A stretch of DNA of 20,052 nt from an uncultured Bacteroides sp. (GTDB lineage: Bacteria > Bacteroidota > Bacteroidia > Bacteroidales > Bacteroidaceae), in assembly GCA_959606905.1 (NCBI GenBank), contig CAUHML010000054.1, positions 1 to 20,052 on the forward strand. Reading direction: 5' to 3'. A model generated the notes under the pieces. The model worked only from the letters and a program-made list of their open reading frames with translations, ran no database searches and was not told the origin of the DNA. Below, one piece after another: positions 1 through 8,311 of this stretch. Position numbers and translations under genes: made by a program. How positions within the stretch are numbered: the first letter of the stretch is position 1; every line of letters starts with the position of its first letter.

Positions 1-25
1 GCCTAAGTTCCGGGGGAACTTAAGC
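1..25 (-). terminator. Possible terminator hairpin at window edge
   Basis: Inverted repeat with arms 1-11 and 15-25, a GGG loop on the plus strand and one internal mismatch (3/23). The inner 8-bp arms are perfect (TAAGTTCC / GGAACTTA). It lies about 40 nt past the stop of the last structural gene, so it would suit the end of that operon. Any U-tract for minus-strand transcription lies outside the window, so terminator function is inferred only from position and stem. The AT-rich stretch at 26-66 holds no gene; it contains TAACTATT twice (41-48 and 53-60). Confidence 0.35.
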
Positions 26-66
26 TATCATTATTTTATGTAACTATTTATTTAACTATTAAATCA

Positions 67-522
67 TTATTTCTCTTCCGGTGGCAGAGGAGGTATAAAA
101 TCACTCAGTACATCATCATACTCCCTCTCTGACAGAGGGACGCTCTGCACCGCATTGTATGCGGCATAATCCGGATAGGACATGATCTCCGCCGTGCTCT
201 CATCCGTCTTTCCGGCAACGAGGATAACACCTGTATTCTCCACCGATACAAGATTGCAGATGCCATCGGCAAAATCAGCATCGGAAAGATAGTATTCGCG
301 TTTGACCGACAGAGCACCGGGACGTAGTCCATGCCTGCCAAAAATGACCAGCAGACCACCATCATCAAGCCTGCGGCAGTTCTTGTACCCGTGCCCGTCA
401 AACTCCGCAACAACACACCCCGACAGGACTGTGCGGTAAGTAAACCGGAAGGGAGTATTTATATCTCCATTCAGGCTCTTCTCTATGATTTTAAAATCGG
501 ACTGATAATTAATTCTTATCAT
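67..522 (-). CDS. Fiber-associated or virion protein of unknown function (151 aa)
   Basis: A 151-aa protein opening with MIRINYQSDFKIIEKS and containing PFRFTYRT near residue 25. From memory, proteins with this opening recur at the end of tail-fiber clusters in Bacteroides phages; their function is not established. No signal peptide, membrane segment or catalytic motif is visible, and the end is acidic and proline-rich (FIPPLPPEEK). The ATG lies 5 nt after the stop of the 112-aa gene, so it is very likely co-transcribed with the fiber genes. It is the last gene before a hairpin at the window edge. It could be a fiber chaperone or small decoration protein. The gene call is firm; the function is not. 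Confidence 0.8.
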   Translation of the reverse strand: MIRINYQSDFKIIEKSLNGDINTPFRFTYRTVLSGCVVAEFDGHGYKNCRRLDDGGLLVIFGRHGLRPGALSVKREYYLSDADFADGICNLVSVENTGVILVAGKTDESTAEIMSYPDYAAYNAVQSVPLSEREYDDVLSDFIPPLPPEEK

Positions 523-527
523 AACTC

Positions 528-866
528 TTATAATATTGATGTTACATCGTCTATCTCCTCGGCTGTCAGGTATCCGTTCAAGTCAACACTTCCGCCACCT
601 CCTGTCATGCCTGTAGGACTCCATTTCCCCTTTATCTTGCATTCATATATAGGGCCCGGTATGGTATCCCCCACAACAGCCCAGTCACCTACAACAGGAG
701 ATGGAACAGCCTCTTCCAGCAATTTAAGAGTAGAAAATAATCCCTTGTTGCGGATACCGTTCTGCTTGACCTTTTCTAGTTCGGTAGAAGTCTTGCTAAA
801 GTTGTTGTTAAGACGGTCTGCCGCCTCACTCCAAGTACCTGTCTTGTTAATACTATTCAGTTCCAT
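528..866 (-). CDS. Small tail-fiber accessory protein (112 aa)
   Basis: A 112-aa protein. Its N-terminal half is helical and coiled-coil-like (DRLNNNFSKTSTELEKVKQ), then NKGLFSTLKLLEEAVPSP, PVVGDWAVVGD and PGPIYECKIKGKW lead into a glycine patch (GMTGGGGSVDLNG). The order 'helix, short beta module ending in GKW, Gly-rich linker' is reminiscent of small fiber-tip or linker proteins in Bacteroides phages (recollection, not a search result). The gene starts 1 nt beyond the stop of the 769-aa fiber or tail-tip protein, so the two are translationally close and probably assemble together. It may be a trimerising adaptor. No enzyme motif is seen. Confidence 0.75.
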   Translation of the reverse strand: MELNSINKTGTWSEAADRLNNNFSKTSTELEKVKQNGIRNKGLFSTLKLLEEAVPSPVVGDWAVVGDTIPGPIYECKIKGKWSPTGMTGGGGSVDLNGYLTAEEIDDVTSIL

Positions 867-867
867 A

Positions 868-3177
868 TCACTTCTTTACTTTTAAAGTCCCGTTTGTCAC
901 GACTCCTTCTACTGTCTCATATTCCACATATACCTGACCTGACGAAACATCATCTTTCCCCGGCCAATTACTGCAATCAATATTGGCCACATGCTTATAC
1001 ACACCCACTCCATTATATACCGGTTTCATTCCGACTAACAGCGTTTCGCCTTTAGAACCATAGAAGGATACGTTATTGGGATTAAGAATGATATCCGTAT
1101 TTTCCACATGATTCTGTATTCTGATACGTTCCGGATATACAGTCGTTTCTAGTATCAATTGGTCCCCTGCATATTTCCGCAAAATCAAATCACCATATTC
1201 CCATCCGTCCGATGATGTGTCGAACCTTAATATCAAGGTGGCATGTCCTTCAGTCGTGTACATTTCAAGAGTATTTTTATCCGGATCAATGACAATGCGT
1301 TTCCCGTCAACAGATGTTTCTACTTTTCCGCGGAAAAATCCGCCCAAGGCTTCAACCACACCTCTGAACTTACCACCTAAGGCATAAATATAGCCGCGCA
1401 GGAACGTATCGCCACCATGAGTGGCAACGAAGTTCGCCATATTCGCCCATTCTTCATCGGTGGGTTGATAATTCGGATCATTACGAAACCTCATCACGGT
1501 CAATATAGCCTGTTGTAACGTGCCACCTGCCCAAAATGCCACATCATCATCGTCATTGTATATGCCGCTAACTCCGGCGGTGACCTTCTGCATCTTGCCA
1601 TCCTTGTAGTTGCCTAACTGGATCATATTGGCCAATATCAAACCGCCAAGGATGTCCACAGAACCATCCTTAATCGCGCTGGCGATATAATTGATTGACT
1701 GGAAACCGGCTGTTGCCTTGTCATTGTCAAGAATTGAAGGCTTCCAGTCAGTAGCGATGGTCCCACGCTCTAGCTGAAGATCACAAACGGTTGCGGTACC
1801 ACTGATAAGAAATATACCACTGCCATTGAAGGTGATCTTATGGGTATATCTCTGATAAGAGGATGTGAGAGGTTGAGAAACACTGAAAGAACCGCACGAA
1901 ACAGACACAGACGTACCCTTTGCTTTATAACTGATAACATAACTTTCTCCTTTAATCAATGATACGGACTGGGACAAACTACCGATTGCGGCAGAGTACC
2001 CGGAGCCGGCATCACTGTCCGCAGATACGGTAGCCACTCCCGTCCAATATTCCAGTTGCTTGCTAAAAAGTTCGGTATCCGCCGATAGCTCGGTAGCGGC
2101 AGACAGGTCCTCTGTCTCATAATCTCCCGTAAACCCGGAATTACGCAACAGATTGACACTTCCGACAGCCGCATTGTCTATCGCATCCTGAGCCTTTTGG
2201 GCCAAATCGGCAGCCGCCTGTATCTCATCCGGCAGACCTTCCATGTTACGCCATCCGGTGGAACCCTGCTCGATATGGAACATACCCTTGATATCAACAC
2301 CGCCTTTTTGTGTATAACGGATGTAAGTGCTCTCATCCTTGGCACCGATATAGGCATCACCATACACATTGATATAGGCGTGTCCGGTGGACTTGTCAAA
2401 GCCCAGCCCGATAACTTCTTTGCCAACCAAAGAAAAGGTATTGATACCTTGATAGAAAGTAATGGAAGGGGAAGTTTCATTAACAGAAGAAAGGATTATA
2501 GCTGCCTGACGGGTGATATCCGTCAAGTGTCCCAAACCAATAATATCATCACCGGCAACCGGGATATCACTGTCCTTATCGGCATTAGTTTTGTTCAAGT
2601 CAATATAGTCAGTTCCTACACCTGTCACCTCGCGCCAGTAGTAGCGGTTGGATACATTGTGAGATGTTCCTTCTTTAATGTTAAATTCTTGGGCTAATGC
2701 TAATGTACCGACTGTAAATTCGTTATTGATTGTCACTCCATCGACTTCCGACAAAAAGAAACAGTGGTAGCTCTCATCAAGTTCCTCCACCCTGACACAC
2801 TTCATTCCGGCCGGAGATATGATCTGTTCACCACCAACATGCGTTTTCTTTTTCACTTCAAGTTCATCAAAGACAGCCTTAATCTTCACATAAAGCCGGT
2901 CAACAACGGCTTGAGAGGTACCATCTTCCAATACAGTAATTCCACTACCATTCTTACCAACCAAAAAACCTTTCAGGAACGTGATCAGCTCATTGGCAGT
3001 GTCTTCTTTATCTTTGCGTAAAAAGTATTTGGTGAGCTTTTCTATATCAGAATTATCCATGTTTTCTAGAATCCCGATAAATATGCGCCCAATTCTTTCA
3101 GCTGTATTCTCTCCTTCTACAGATGCGTTTCTTACTTGAAGAGCCAGTTTCTTTAATATGTCAACAGAATCGCTCAT
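868..3177 (-). CDS. Large tail-tip/fiber protein with carbohydrate-binding-like domain
   Basis: A 769-aa virion protein. The N-terminal ~60 residues are helical (VDILKKLALQVRNASVEGEN) and may anchor it to the tail. A beta-rich part follows, with metal- or sugar-site-like repeats. Around residues 341-480 is a module that begins NLLRNSGF, contains LEYWTG and ends CDLQLERGTIATDWKPS. This is the usual signature of jelly-roll carbohydrate-binding-like domains in phage fibers and tail-tip proteins. Beyond it come short beta repeats (ALGGKFRGVVE then ALGGFFRGKVE) typical of fiber shafts. The length fits a fiber or receptor-binding protein rather than an enzyme; no hydrolase motif is recognised. Its ATG overlaps the adaptor stop by 4 nt (ATGA) and two small accessory genes follow. 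Likely role: contact with host capsule or surface glycan. Confidence 0.75.
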   Translation of the reverse strand: MSDSVDILKKLALQVRNASVEGENTAERIGRIFIGILENMDNSDIEKLTKYFLRKDKEDTANELITFLKGFLVGKNGSGITVLEDGTSQAVVDRLYVKIKAVFDELEVKKKTHVGGEQIISPAGMKCVRVEELDESYHCFFLSEVDGVTINNEFTVGTLALAQEFNIKEGTSHNVSNRYYWREVTGVGTDYIDLNKTNADKDSDIPVAGDDIIGLGHLTDITRQAAIILSSVNETSPSITFYQGINTFSLVGKEVIGLGFDKSTGHAYINVYGDAYIGAKDESTYIRYTQKGGVDIKGMFHIEQGSTGWRNMEGLPDEIQAAADLAQKAQDAIDNAAVGSVNLLRNSGFTGDYETEDLSAATELSADTELFSKQLEYWTGVATVSADSDAGSGYSAAIGSLSQSVSLIKGESYVISYKAKGTSVSVSCGSFSVSQPLTSSYQRYTHKITFNGSGIFLISGTATVCDLQLERGTIATDWKPSILDNDKATAGFQSINYIASAIKDGSVDILGGLILANMIQLGNYKDGKMQKVTAGVSGIYNDDDDVAFWAGGTLQQAILTVMRFRNDPNYQPTDEEWANMANFVATHGGDTFLRGYIYALGGKFRGVVEALGGFFRGKVETSVDGKRIVIDPDKNTLEMYTTEGHATLILRFDTSSDGWEYGDLILRKYAGDQLILETTVYPERIRIQNHVENTDIILNPNNVSFYGSKGETLLVGMKPVYNGVGVYKHVANIDCSNWPGKDDVSSGQVYVEYETVEGVVTNGTLKVKK

Positions 3178-3692
3178 TCTCCTATTACACGAAAAACAGT
3201 TCTATTAGATTTTAATTTCCCTTCACCGTTATAAAGTGGCATACCGCATTCTTTTAGGTAAAGCACGCATTCTTTCAGGTAGCGGTCAGCTATACTACAT
3301 GCATCGCTATACACCATCATCTTTTCCTTGAATACTGTATGACTGCTATATTCACCTTCCTTGTTCACGAAGCCGAAACGGGATACATTTCCATCTCCAT
3401 TTTTGACAATACAGGCATAGGTATAATAAGCCAAAGCTACGCGAAGTCCAGTGATGATTATCTTCTTTTTACATTTAGTTTCATAAGTACCTCCGTCAAG
3501 CAGTAGCTGGTATTTTTCAGGATTTTTTTTCACGTCAAGGAACAGTTCGTCTCCCAACGCTGATTTGATGTAGATATTCTCCGACTCACGGATGTAGGTT
3601 TCTATCTTGTCAGGATCGAGATGTACAGACATTCCGCGAGACAAAGCCGATACCTCATCTGTTGTTATTAGATACTGCTGCATTTCGTACAT
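3174..3692 (-). CDS. Probable head-tail connector/adaptor protein (172 aa)
   Basis: A 172-aa, mainly helical protein. Its start (QQYLITTDEVSALSRGMSVHLDPDKIETYIRESENIYIKSALGD) resembles the opening of HK97 gp6-type adaptors: a 'state' helix followed by helices with spaced acidic and aromatic residues. Later come GLRVALAYYTYACIVKNGDG and a helix ending in a Cys-containing repeat (LKECVLYLKECG). Adaptors bind the portal ring and link it to the tail, and this gene directly follows the portal gene, which supports the call. The ATG at 3692 lies 38 nt inside the 3' end of the portal gene; an internal Met at residue 4 (3683) would reduce the overlap to 29 nt. Family assignment is by resemblance and context only. 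Confidence 0.65.
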   Translation of the reverse strand: MYEMQQYLITTDEVSALSRGMSVHLDPDKIETYIRESENIYIKSALGDELFLDVKKNPEKYQLLLDGGTYETKCKKKIIITGLRVALAYYTYACIVKNGDGNVSRFGFVNKEGEYSSHTVFKEKMMVYSDACSIADRYLKECVLYLKECGMPLYNGEGKLKSNRTVFRVIGE

Positions 3693-4842
3693 ACTTTAAT
3701 GGTTCAACACTATAATCATTAGAGGGGTTGACTACCTCATACCAATAGCTGAATATACGGCTAAAGGTACGCTCTATTAAGCGCTGTTGCTTGCTTACGA
3801 TAGAATTGTAATACTCGAAAGCATCTTCCAAAATATCGCCTGAGAATCCGACTTTACCAATACGGATGCAATACCATGGCTCTTGGCCATAAGCTGAATA
3901 AATACGTTCAACCACACTTGCGTCAGTAACGGTAAATTCTTTGTCGTAATTTTGTGAGTTCATATTTACTATTTCAGGCTTTTCCTCATCGTTTTCTAAA
4001 GTAACTTCCATGATCTTTGCTGCATTCGTATCACCTTGCAACTGGATGAGTGTATTTGAGAAACTGTCATCATCGTCTGTATCTTTCACTTCGTTGCCTT
4101 CTTCGTCAAAGGTTATGTTCGATCCCTTTTTGGTGAATATCATAGCGCCAGGGAAGAAATTATTTCGTACATTTCTGTACTTGACATTGGACAGACCTTC
4201 ATCGGTACTCATCTCTGTAGCTACCCGGTCACCTTTTCCGACTGGATAAGTATTTTTCCCGGCCATTGACACCCATAGGATTTGACCTTTGTAGTATTCA
4301 ATGCCTCCGGCTGCTTCTATTTGAGCCAGTATAACATCTTTTTGAGGGTTAAAAACATCTATATAGTCGATGTTTTCTTTCTTGACCTGCAGAGCTTTCC
4401 CTTTACGTGTCTTCTTTCCGCTCCAGTCTGGATGTACTGCTATTTTTGCCACATAACCGTTTTCATCTTCTTCTGTCAGACGGCAATTTTCAAATGGTAC
4501 GTGCTGCATCTCCACTATCTCACAGAAAACATTGTAGTTAACATGGATTGCTATTCCATTGAGTTCGGACATGTCTTTACATAGTAACATGTGCACATCA
4601 TCCAATGTGTCACCTTTTCGATTGACTACATATTTGGAAAAAGCAACCTCACGGAATCCGTTTCCTTCAATGAAGTCAGCGAAACGGTCTGAGCATTCAG
4701 ATGCAGTAGAGCTTGCAGCAATGATATTCTTTAATGTCTGCGGATATAGGTTGTCCTGTCCGTAGGCTTGAATTCCTAGATTTTGTAAATAGCTTGTATC
4801 AATGCGGTTACTGCTTTTCTTTTTTAGATCTCTTACTCTCAT
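3655..4842 (-). CDS. Portal protein
   Basis: A 395-aa protein recognised as a phage portal, the dodecameric ring through which DNA enters and leaves the capsid. Near residues 27-63 it has the typical start AYGQDNLYPQTLKNIIAASS followed by TASECSDRFADFIEGNGF, matching portals that open with 'NxYPQ...G.GF'. Later parts fit the clip, stem and crown: an acidic insert (DTDDDDSF, about residues 255-263), a stem-like stretch with YGQEPWYCIRIGKVGFSGDILEDAFEYYNS, and a terminal helix ISKQQRLIERTFSRIF-like segment. It is somewhat shorter than lambda- or HK97-type portals but within the range of compact ones. A 33-nt gap separates it from the upstream gene, with no strong ribosome site. It follows the protease and capsid genes instead of preceding them. 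Confidence 0.85.
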   Translation of the reverse strand: MRVRDLKKKSSNRIDTSYLQNLGIQAYGQDNLYPQTLKNIIAASSTASECSDRFADFIEGNGFREVAFSKYVVNRKGDTLDDVHMLLCKDMSELNGIAIHVNYNVFCEIVEMQHVPFENCRLTEEDENGYVAKIAVHPDWSGKKTRKGKALQVKKENIDYIDVFNPQKDVILAQIEAAGGIEYYKGQILWVSMAGKNTYPVGKGDRVATEMSTDEGLSNVKYRNVRNNFFPGAMIFTKKGSNITFDEEGNEVKDTDDDDSFSNTLIQLQGDTNAAKIMEVTLENDEEKPEIVNMNSQNYDKEFTVTDASVVERIYSAYGQEPWYCIRIGKVGFSGDILEDAFEYYNSIVSKQQRLIERTFSRIFSYWYEVVNPSNDYSVEPLKYVRNAAVSNNNR

Positions 4843-4875
4843 ATTCGCGAGGTTTACGTTCGTCCTTTATTTCTT

Positions 4876-5460
4876 TTATTCAACTTTATCTTCGCCTTCT
4901 CCATTCATTGCGTTCACAATTTCAATGGCCTTGCTTAGATGCAGATTCAGAACTTTTTTACTGATTTTCTTGCCGTTGATTTGGAAATCTTTCAACGTGT
5001 CAGCCACGGATTCTTCAGAAACTCCGTCTTGTAATGATTCTACCATTGAATCAAGCAGGCTTTGATTGTATCCACATTTGTTAACACGTTCTTTCCAGTC
5101 CGTAGGTACATGGGCGAAATAAATTTCACCTTTCGGATTTTTGGCAAGGTACTTTTCAGCAACTTCATCAGTGAGGTTGTCATTAGTGTACATTTTATTG
5201 CTTCCGAACTCCGGTTGAAGCAGGACACCATTCTTTAATATGTAATTACATTTTTCTTTCATACGGTTATTCTTTTTGATGTAAACAGTCATTTCGATTA
5301 CAGCATCGCGATAGCAGTCGTTACACGATGTCTTGGTGAATTCTTTTCCTAATACTTCCTTGTACAATCTTTCTATCTCCGATTTATCAGAAGAGGAGTA
5401 GGAGGGAAGTTCTCCTAGCTCCTTTAATTTATCAACCACTTCTTCTAACTCCATAATCAT
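4876..5460 (-). CDS. Unknown protein with CxxC motif, in head gene cluster (194 aa)
   Basis: I do not recognise the family. The 194-aa product starts with an acidic helix (MELEEVVDKLKELGELPS; a second Met lies at residue 3, at 5454). It carries a Cys pair in KTSCNDCYRDAVIEM (Cys46 and Cys49) and later HVPTDWKERVNKCGYNQSLLDSM, with a lysine-rich helix near the C-terminus. The CNDCYRDA element could be a metal site or simply helix packing. The gene joins its upstream neighbour by an ATGA overlap and lies between two virion genes and the portal, so a role in head assembly or head-tail joining is plausible (inference from context). No transmembrane segment or signal peptide is seen. Confidence 0.75.
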   Translation of the reverse strand: MIMELEEVVDKLKELGELPSYSSSDKSEIERLYKEVLGKEFTKTSCNDCYRDAVIEMTVYIKKNNRMKEKCNYILKNGVLLQPEFGSNKMYTNDNLTDEVAEKYLAKNPKGEIYFAHVPTDWKERVNKCGYNQSLLDSMVESLQDGVSEESVADTLKDFQINGKKISKKVLNLHLSKAIEIVNAMNGEGEDKVE

Positions 5461-6065
5461 TCAGTTGGTTTTGTCAGTGTTTCAACAAGCGTTTTTGTCG
5501 CATCGTAAGATGTTTTGTACAAGAATAATGCTGATTTGGGAACCTTGGTTTCTTGCAAAGAGATATTCCATCCCCCTTCCGTTTCTTCGGAATACTTGTC
5601 ATTGCCGATCTCTGCGGCTTTCAAACCTTGGTAGTAACCGTAAACCTGGAAAGCTGAATCTCCCGGATTTTCGGTTTTATTTAACCCTTTGGCTTTATTT
5701 TCCAATACAACGACAAAATCACCGTTAGCAAGCCCGTCAATAATGTCATTGCATACATCGGGGTCATTTGCTAATACAACCATGTTCACTGTGTTAGTAA
5801 ACGTGTTACGATAGGTTCCTGTTGCCAAGGTTGTATTGGTACCAGTAAAGGGGGTTGCACCGAATACCTGTACCTTGTAACCTTTTTTACCTGTTTTCAG
5901 TGCAAGAGTTTCGATCACATTCTTACGGGTTGCGTTGAATGTAACCGCACCGAAATCCACGTCTGCGCGATTCATTATCACACCTTCCTGTTCCAGCCCG
6001 GGAACGATAGGATCATCGCACGATGGTGCGATGTCCTTTTTGATTGTTATATCACATATTGCCAT
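5457..6065 (-). CDS. Virion structural protein, candidate tail tube (202 aa)
   Basis: A 202-aa beta-rich protein. The mid-part pattern NGDFVVVLENKAKG, then FQVYGYYQGLKAAEIGN, then GGWNISLQETKVPKSALFLY followed by a final TLVETLTKP is the style of major tail-tube or capsid-decoration proteins from Bacteroidetes phages: 'vvvlENK..G', '.VYG...GL', 'L.ete..lPkS'. It sits 15 nt behind the probable major capsid gene, where either a decoration protein or a tail tube would be reasonable. The absence of a sheath gene nearby suits a non-contractile tail. I favour tail tube, with decoration protein as the alternative. Start chosen at the only ATG that leaves the short gap. Confidence 0.6.
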   Translation of the reverse strand: MAICDITIKKDIAPSCDDPIVPGLEQEGVIMNRADVDFGAVTFNATRKNVIETLALKTGKKGYKVQVFGATPFTGTNTTLATGTYRNTFTNTVNMVVLANDPDVCNDIIDGLANGDFVVVLENKAKGLNKTENPGDSAFQVYGYYQGLKAAEIGNDKYSEETEGGWNISLQETKVPKSALFLYKTSYDATKTLVETLTKPTE

Positions 6066-6080
6066 ATTTGCTCTTTTTCG

Positions 6081-7148
6081 TTAGTATGCTACCTGTACCA
6101 ACTCATCTTCGCCAATCATGGAACCTAATTTTCCTGTTGAATAAATGTAGTTCTTGCGGGCTTTCTTATCAAACCAGATATCCAAGTCCGACATCGGTTC
6201 GGTGCCCTCACATCCATACATCAAGTTCTCAGGAGAACATAAAACAGCACGATGCGGTAAGTTAAGTTTGGTTTTGTTGTTCTGATAGGCTTGAATAAAT
6301 CTATCCCAAATGGAACATTTAACGATGGTTGTTCCATCGTATTTGCTGACCTCTACACCGTCAAATACAACTTCCCAGGGCATGATTACCTTGTACTTTT
6401 CTTTCATATCGTGAGTCAGAGCATCGCACATTGACTTGGTGGCGAAAATTGCGCATCCGTCTTTTTGGAAAATCCGGCTGTCGGCATCTTGCAACATCGC
6501 ATCGAATATTGATGTGGCAATGCCTGTTTCTTTCATCTTTGATTTTTGTAATGCATATGATTCTTCTGCGTTGGCTGCAATTTCAGTGTGCTGTTCGGCA
6601 TTGTTGGTACAGATGGCAAACAGACGTTTGAAAAAACCGTCACATGTTTTAAATAGTTCGATGTTTACTCCGTCAGTGATTTGACCACCTCCAGTGACAG
6701 ACGCTGCTGATTTATCTCCAAACCATGTAAAACGCCACATCATTTTCATCATAGCTTCAGACAGCTTCGGCAGTACAATACCGTCCATATATTCGGTCGA
6801 TGTCAGGTCTCCTATATTTGTTCCCGTTTTAAGGCAGTACTTGGCAATGGTGTTTTCCAAGTCTGTATAGCACATTTCCAAAGGAATTTGCCAATCCCCG
6901 ATTTCCCATTCCTTTTGGGCGGCAGCGATAGCCACTTTTTTATATTCAGGGTCGCATCCGGAGCCGGCTACTCCGATATCTTCCATTTCACCGATAAAAC
7001 CTGCTTTTTTACCGTTAGTCACATTGGGCATAAACGTCATAAAACGCTCCATGTCCTCGTTTTGAAAGACTGTTAACTGAATAAGGTCTTTCAAGTCTTT
7101 TACAGCCTGATTATCAGGTGTAAGTTTGTCAAAATCTAAAATAGGCAT
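6081..7148 (-). CDS. Probable major capsid protein
   Basis: A 355-aa protein without membrane or enzyme motifs. It follows the prohead protease/scaffold gene by 14 nt, as major capsid genes usually do. The N-terminus (MPILDFDKLTPDNQAVKDLKDLI) is a helix that could be an assembly arm. Further on are GKKAGFIGEMEDIGVAGSGC, a helix MKMMWRFTWFGDKSAA, a long helix near QKSKMKETGIATSIFDAMLQDADSRI (spine-helix-like), and strands such as YKVIMPWEVVFDGVEVSKYD with LPHRAVLCSPENLMYG near the end, compatible with the HK97 fold. It is preceded by the strongest Shine-Dalgarno of the window, fitting a very abundant product. Exact family was not verified. Confidence 0.65.
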   Translation of the reverse strand: MPILDFDKLTPDNQAVKDLKDLIQLTVFQNEDMERFMTFMPNVTNGKKAGFIGEMEDIGVAGSGCDPEYKKVAIAAAQKEWEIGDWQIPLEMCYTDLENTIAKYCLKTGTNIGDLTSTEYMDGIVLPKLSEAMMKMMWRFTWFGDKSAASVTGGGQITDGVNIELFKTCDGFFKRLFAICTNNAEQHTEIAANAEESYALQKSKMKETGIATSIFDAMLQDADSRIFQKDGCAIFATKSMCDALTHDMKEKYKVIMPWEVVFDGVEVSKYDGTTIVKCSIWDRFIQAYQNNKTKLNLPHRAVLCSPENLMYGCEGTEPMSDLDIWFDKKARKNYIYSTGKLGSMIGEDELVQVAY

Positions 7149-7150
7149 TT

Positions 7151-7160
7151 CCCCTCCTTT
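7151..7160 (-). promoter_or_regulatory. Strong Shine-Dalgarno before the capsid gene
   Basis: On the minus strand AAAGGAGGGG ends 2 nt before the ATG at 7148, with the AGGAGG core 4 nt from the start codon. Bacteroidetes genes seldom use such sequences, and I see no comparable one before other starts here. It fits high expression of the capsid protein and supports the 7148 start. Confidence 0.7.
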
Positions 7161-7162
7161 TA

Positions 7163-8293
7163 TTACTTGTTGTTTCTTTTTTCTCTTTCTTCACGAAGTT
7201 TTCTCTGAATAGGCGTTTCATTTTCTTCTACTCCTTTTATACCCTTGTTGAACGTTTGGGTACGAGCTGACACTTTATAAGTACTACAATGTTTTGCCAG
7301 CCAGTTTTCGCCCCCGGCCATACGGACTGCGTTCAGAATCTTGTTGTCCTCAATGGTACGGGCATTCGTCTTTAGAGAAGCATTCTCAGTTTCCAACTCT
7401 TCTATACGGGCTTTTAAAGCTTTCACTTCATCCTCTTCCAATTCATCAGGATCTTTAATTTCTGTAATAACGCCATCTGTCACAATGATAGTCTTTCCGT
7501 CAGGCATGACATGTTCGCCATCGGGACTTGCTGTATCTCCTACTTGGGGTTCACCTTCATCTCTTTCCACGGTAAGCGTGTTACCTTCGGCATTTGTCAA
7601 TTCCATAGATACGACCTGTACGTCTTCAATTTTTTGATAGCCGCATTTGGCCAGCAGCCTGTCTATGATAGTCTGCTTCACTGTTACTTCTTTTTCTTTG
7701 TTCATTTTTTTGTTATTAAATGTGTAAGTTCTCCCTTTGGCAGTTGTAGGCATAAGAACGGTCGTGATAAAACCTAATTGTTTGGCTGTTTCACCACCAA
7801 ACCAACCGGCTTTATTCATTTGGGCTTCGATAACTGAGGCTTCCGATCCTGTGCGTTCTACATACAAAGCTAGCATCTTGTTTTTTTCACTCTCCAAGTT
7901 TGATTTTATTGATTCTAGGGTTTCAAGATCAAGGTCTCCATCGTATGAAGCCATATAAGGCTTGTGAATAAGAAACTTTGCATGTGGATAAGCAAAACGT
8001 CTTTCTTTTGCAGCGGCCAATAATATCACGGTTGCCATGGATGCACATCGTCCTACTGCAGTACAGCTGATTTGCTTTCCTGAAGCACGTAAGGCGTCAT
8101 AAATGGCATACCCTTCAACGGCATCACCACCGCATGAATGTATCTCAATATCAATAACGTGGTCATTCGGATCTATCCAAGATAGGAAATTTTGAATATC
8201 GGGAAAAGACAATCCCTCTTCACCAGTTAGATACCAATTTTCCATTTTGTCTTTATCCGCAACAATATCTTTGTTGATGTATAATTTCGCCAT
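7163..8293 (-). CDS. ClpP-like prohead protease fused to scaffold-like C-terminus
   Basis: A 376-aa protein that trims the scaffold and capsid proteins during prohead maturation. The N-terminal ~180 residues have the ClpP/S49-type fold: strand VIDIEIHSCGGDAVEG, nucleophile Ser85 in GRCASMATV, and His110 in KFLIHKPYM. A clear catalytic Asp is not evident, as in several phage ClpP-like proteases. Residues ~197-376 are unlike ClpP: an acidic middle section, then a coiled coil (KALKARIEELETENASLK, about 291-308) and a basic end, as expected of a scaffold. I start at 8293 because the earlier in-frame Met at 8368 would translate through the inverted repeat and promoter; a -7 box lies 18 nt upstream of 8293. 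It is the first gene of the second transcription unit. Confidence 0.85.
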   Translation of the reverse strand: MAKLYINKDIVADKDKMENWYLTGEEGLSFPDIQNFLSWIDPNDHVIDIEIHSCGGDAVEGYAIYDALRASGKQISCTAVGRCASMATVILLAAAKERRFAYPHAKFLIHKPYMASYDGDLDLETLESIKSNLESEKNKMLALYVERTGSEASVIEAQMNKAGWFGGETAKQLGFITTVLMPTTAKGRTYTFNNKKMNKEKEVTVKQTIIDRLLAKCGYQKIEDVQVVSMELTNAEGNTLTVERDEGEPQVGDTASPDGEHVMPDGKTIIVTDGVITEIKDPDELEEDEVKALKARIEELETENASLKTNARTIEDNKILNAVRMAGGENWLAKHCSTYKVSARTQTFNKGIKGVEENETPIQRKLREEREKRNNK

Positions 8294-8311
8294 ATATAAT
8301 CTATTTTGAAG

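Noticed and set aside
41..60. Direct repeat TAACTATT twice, considered as an attachment site
   Set aside because: Too short and too AT-rich to mean much, with no integrase or tRNA nearby.
331..885. 184-aa open frame on the plus strand
   Set aside because: It spans two well-placed minus-strand genes and their junctions; the product is Pro/Ser-rich and resembles no family.
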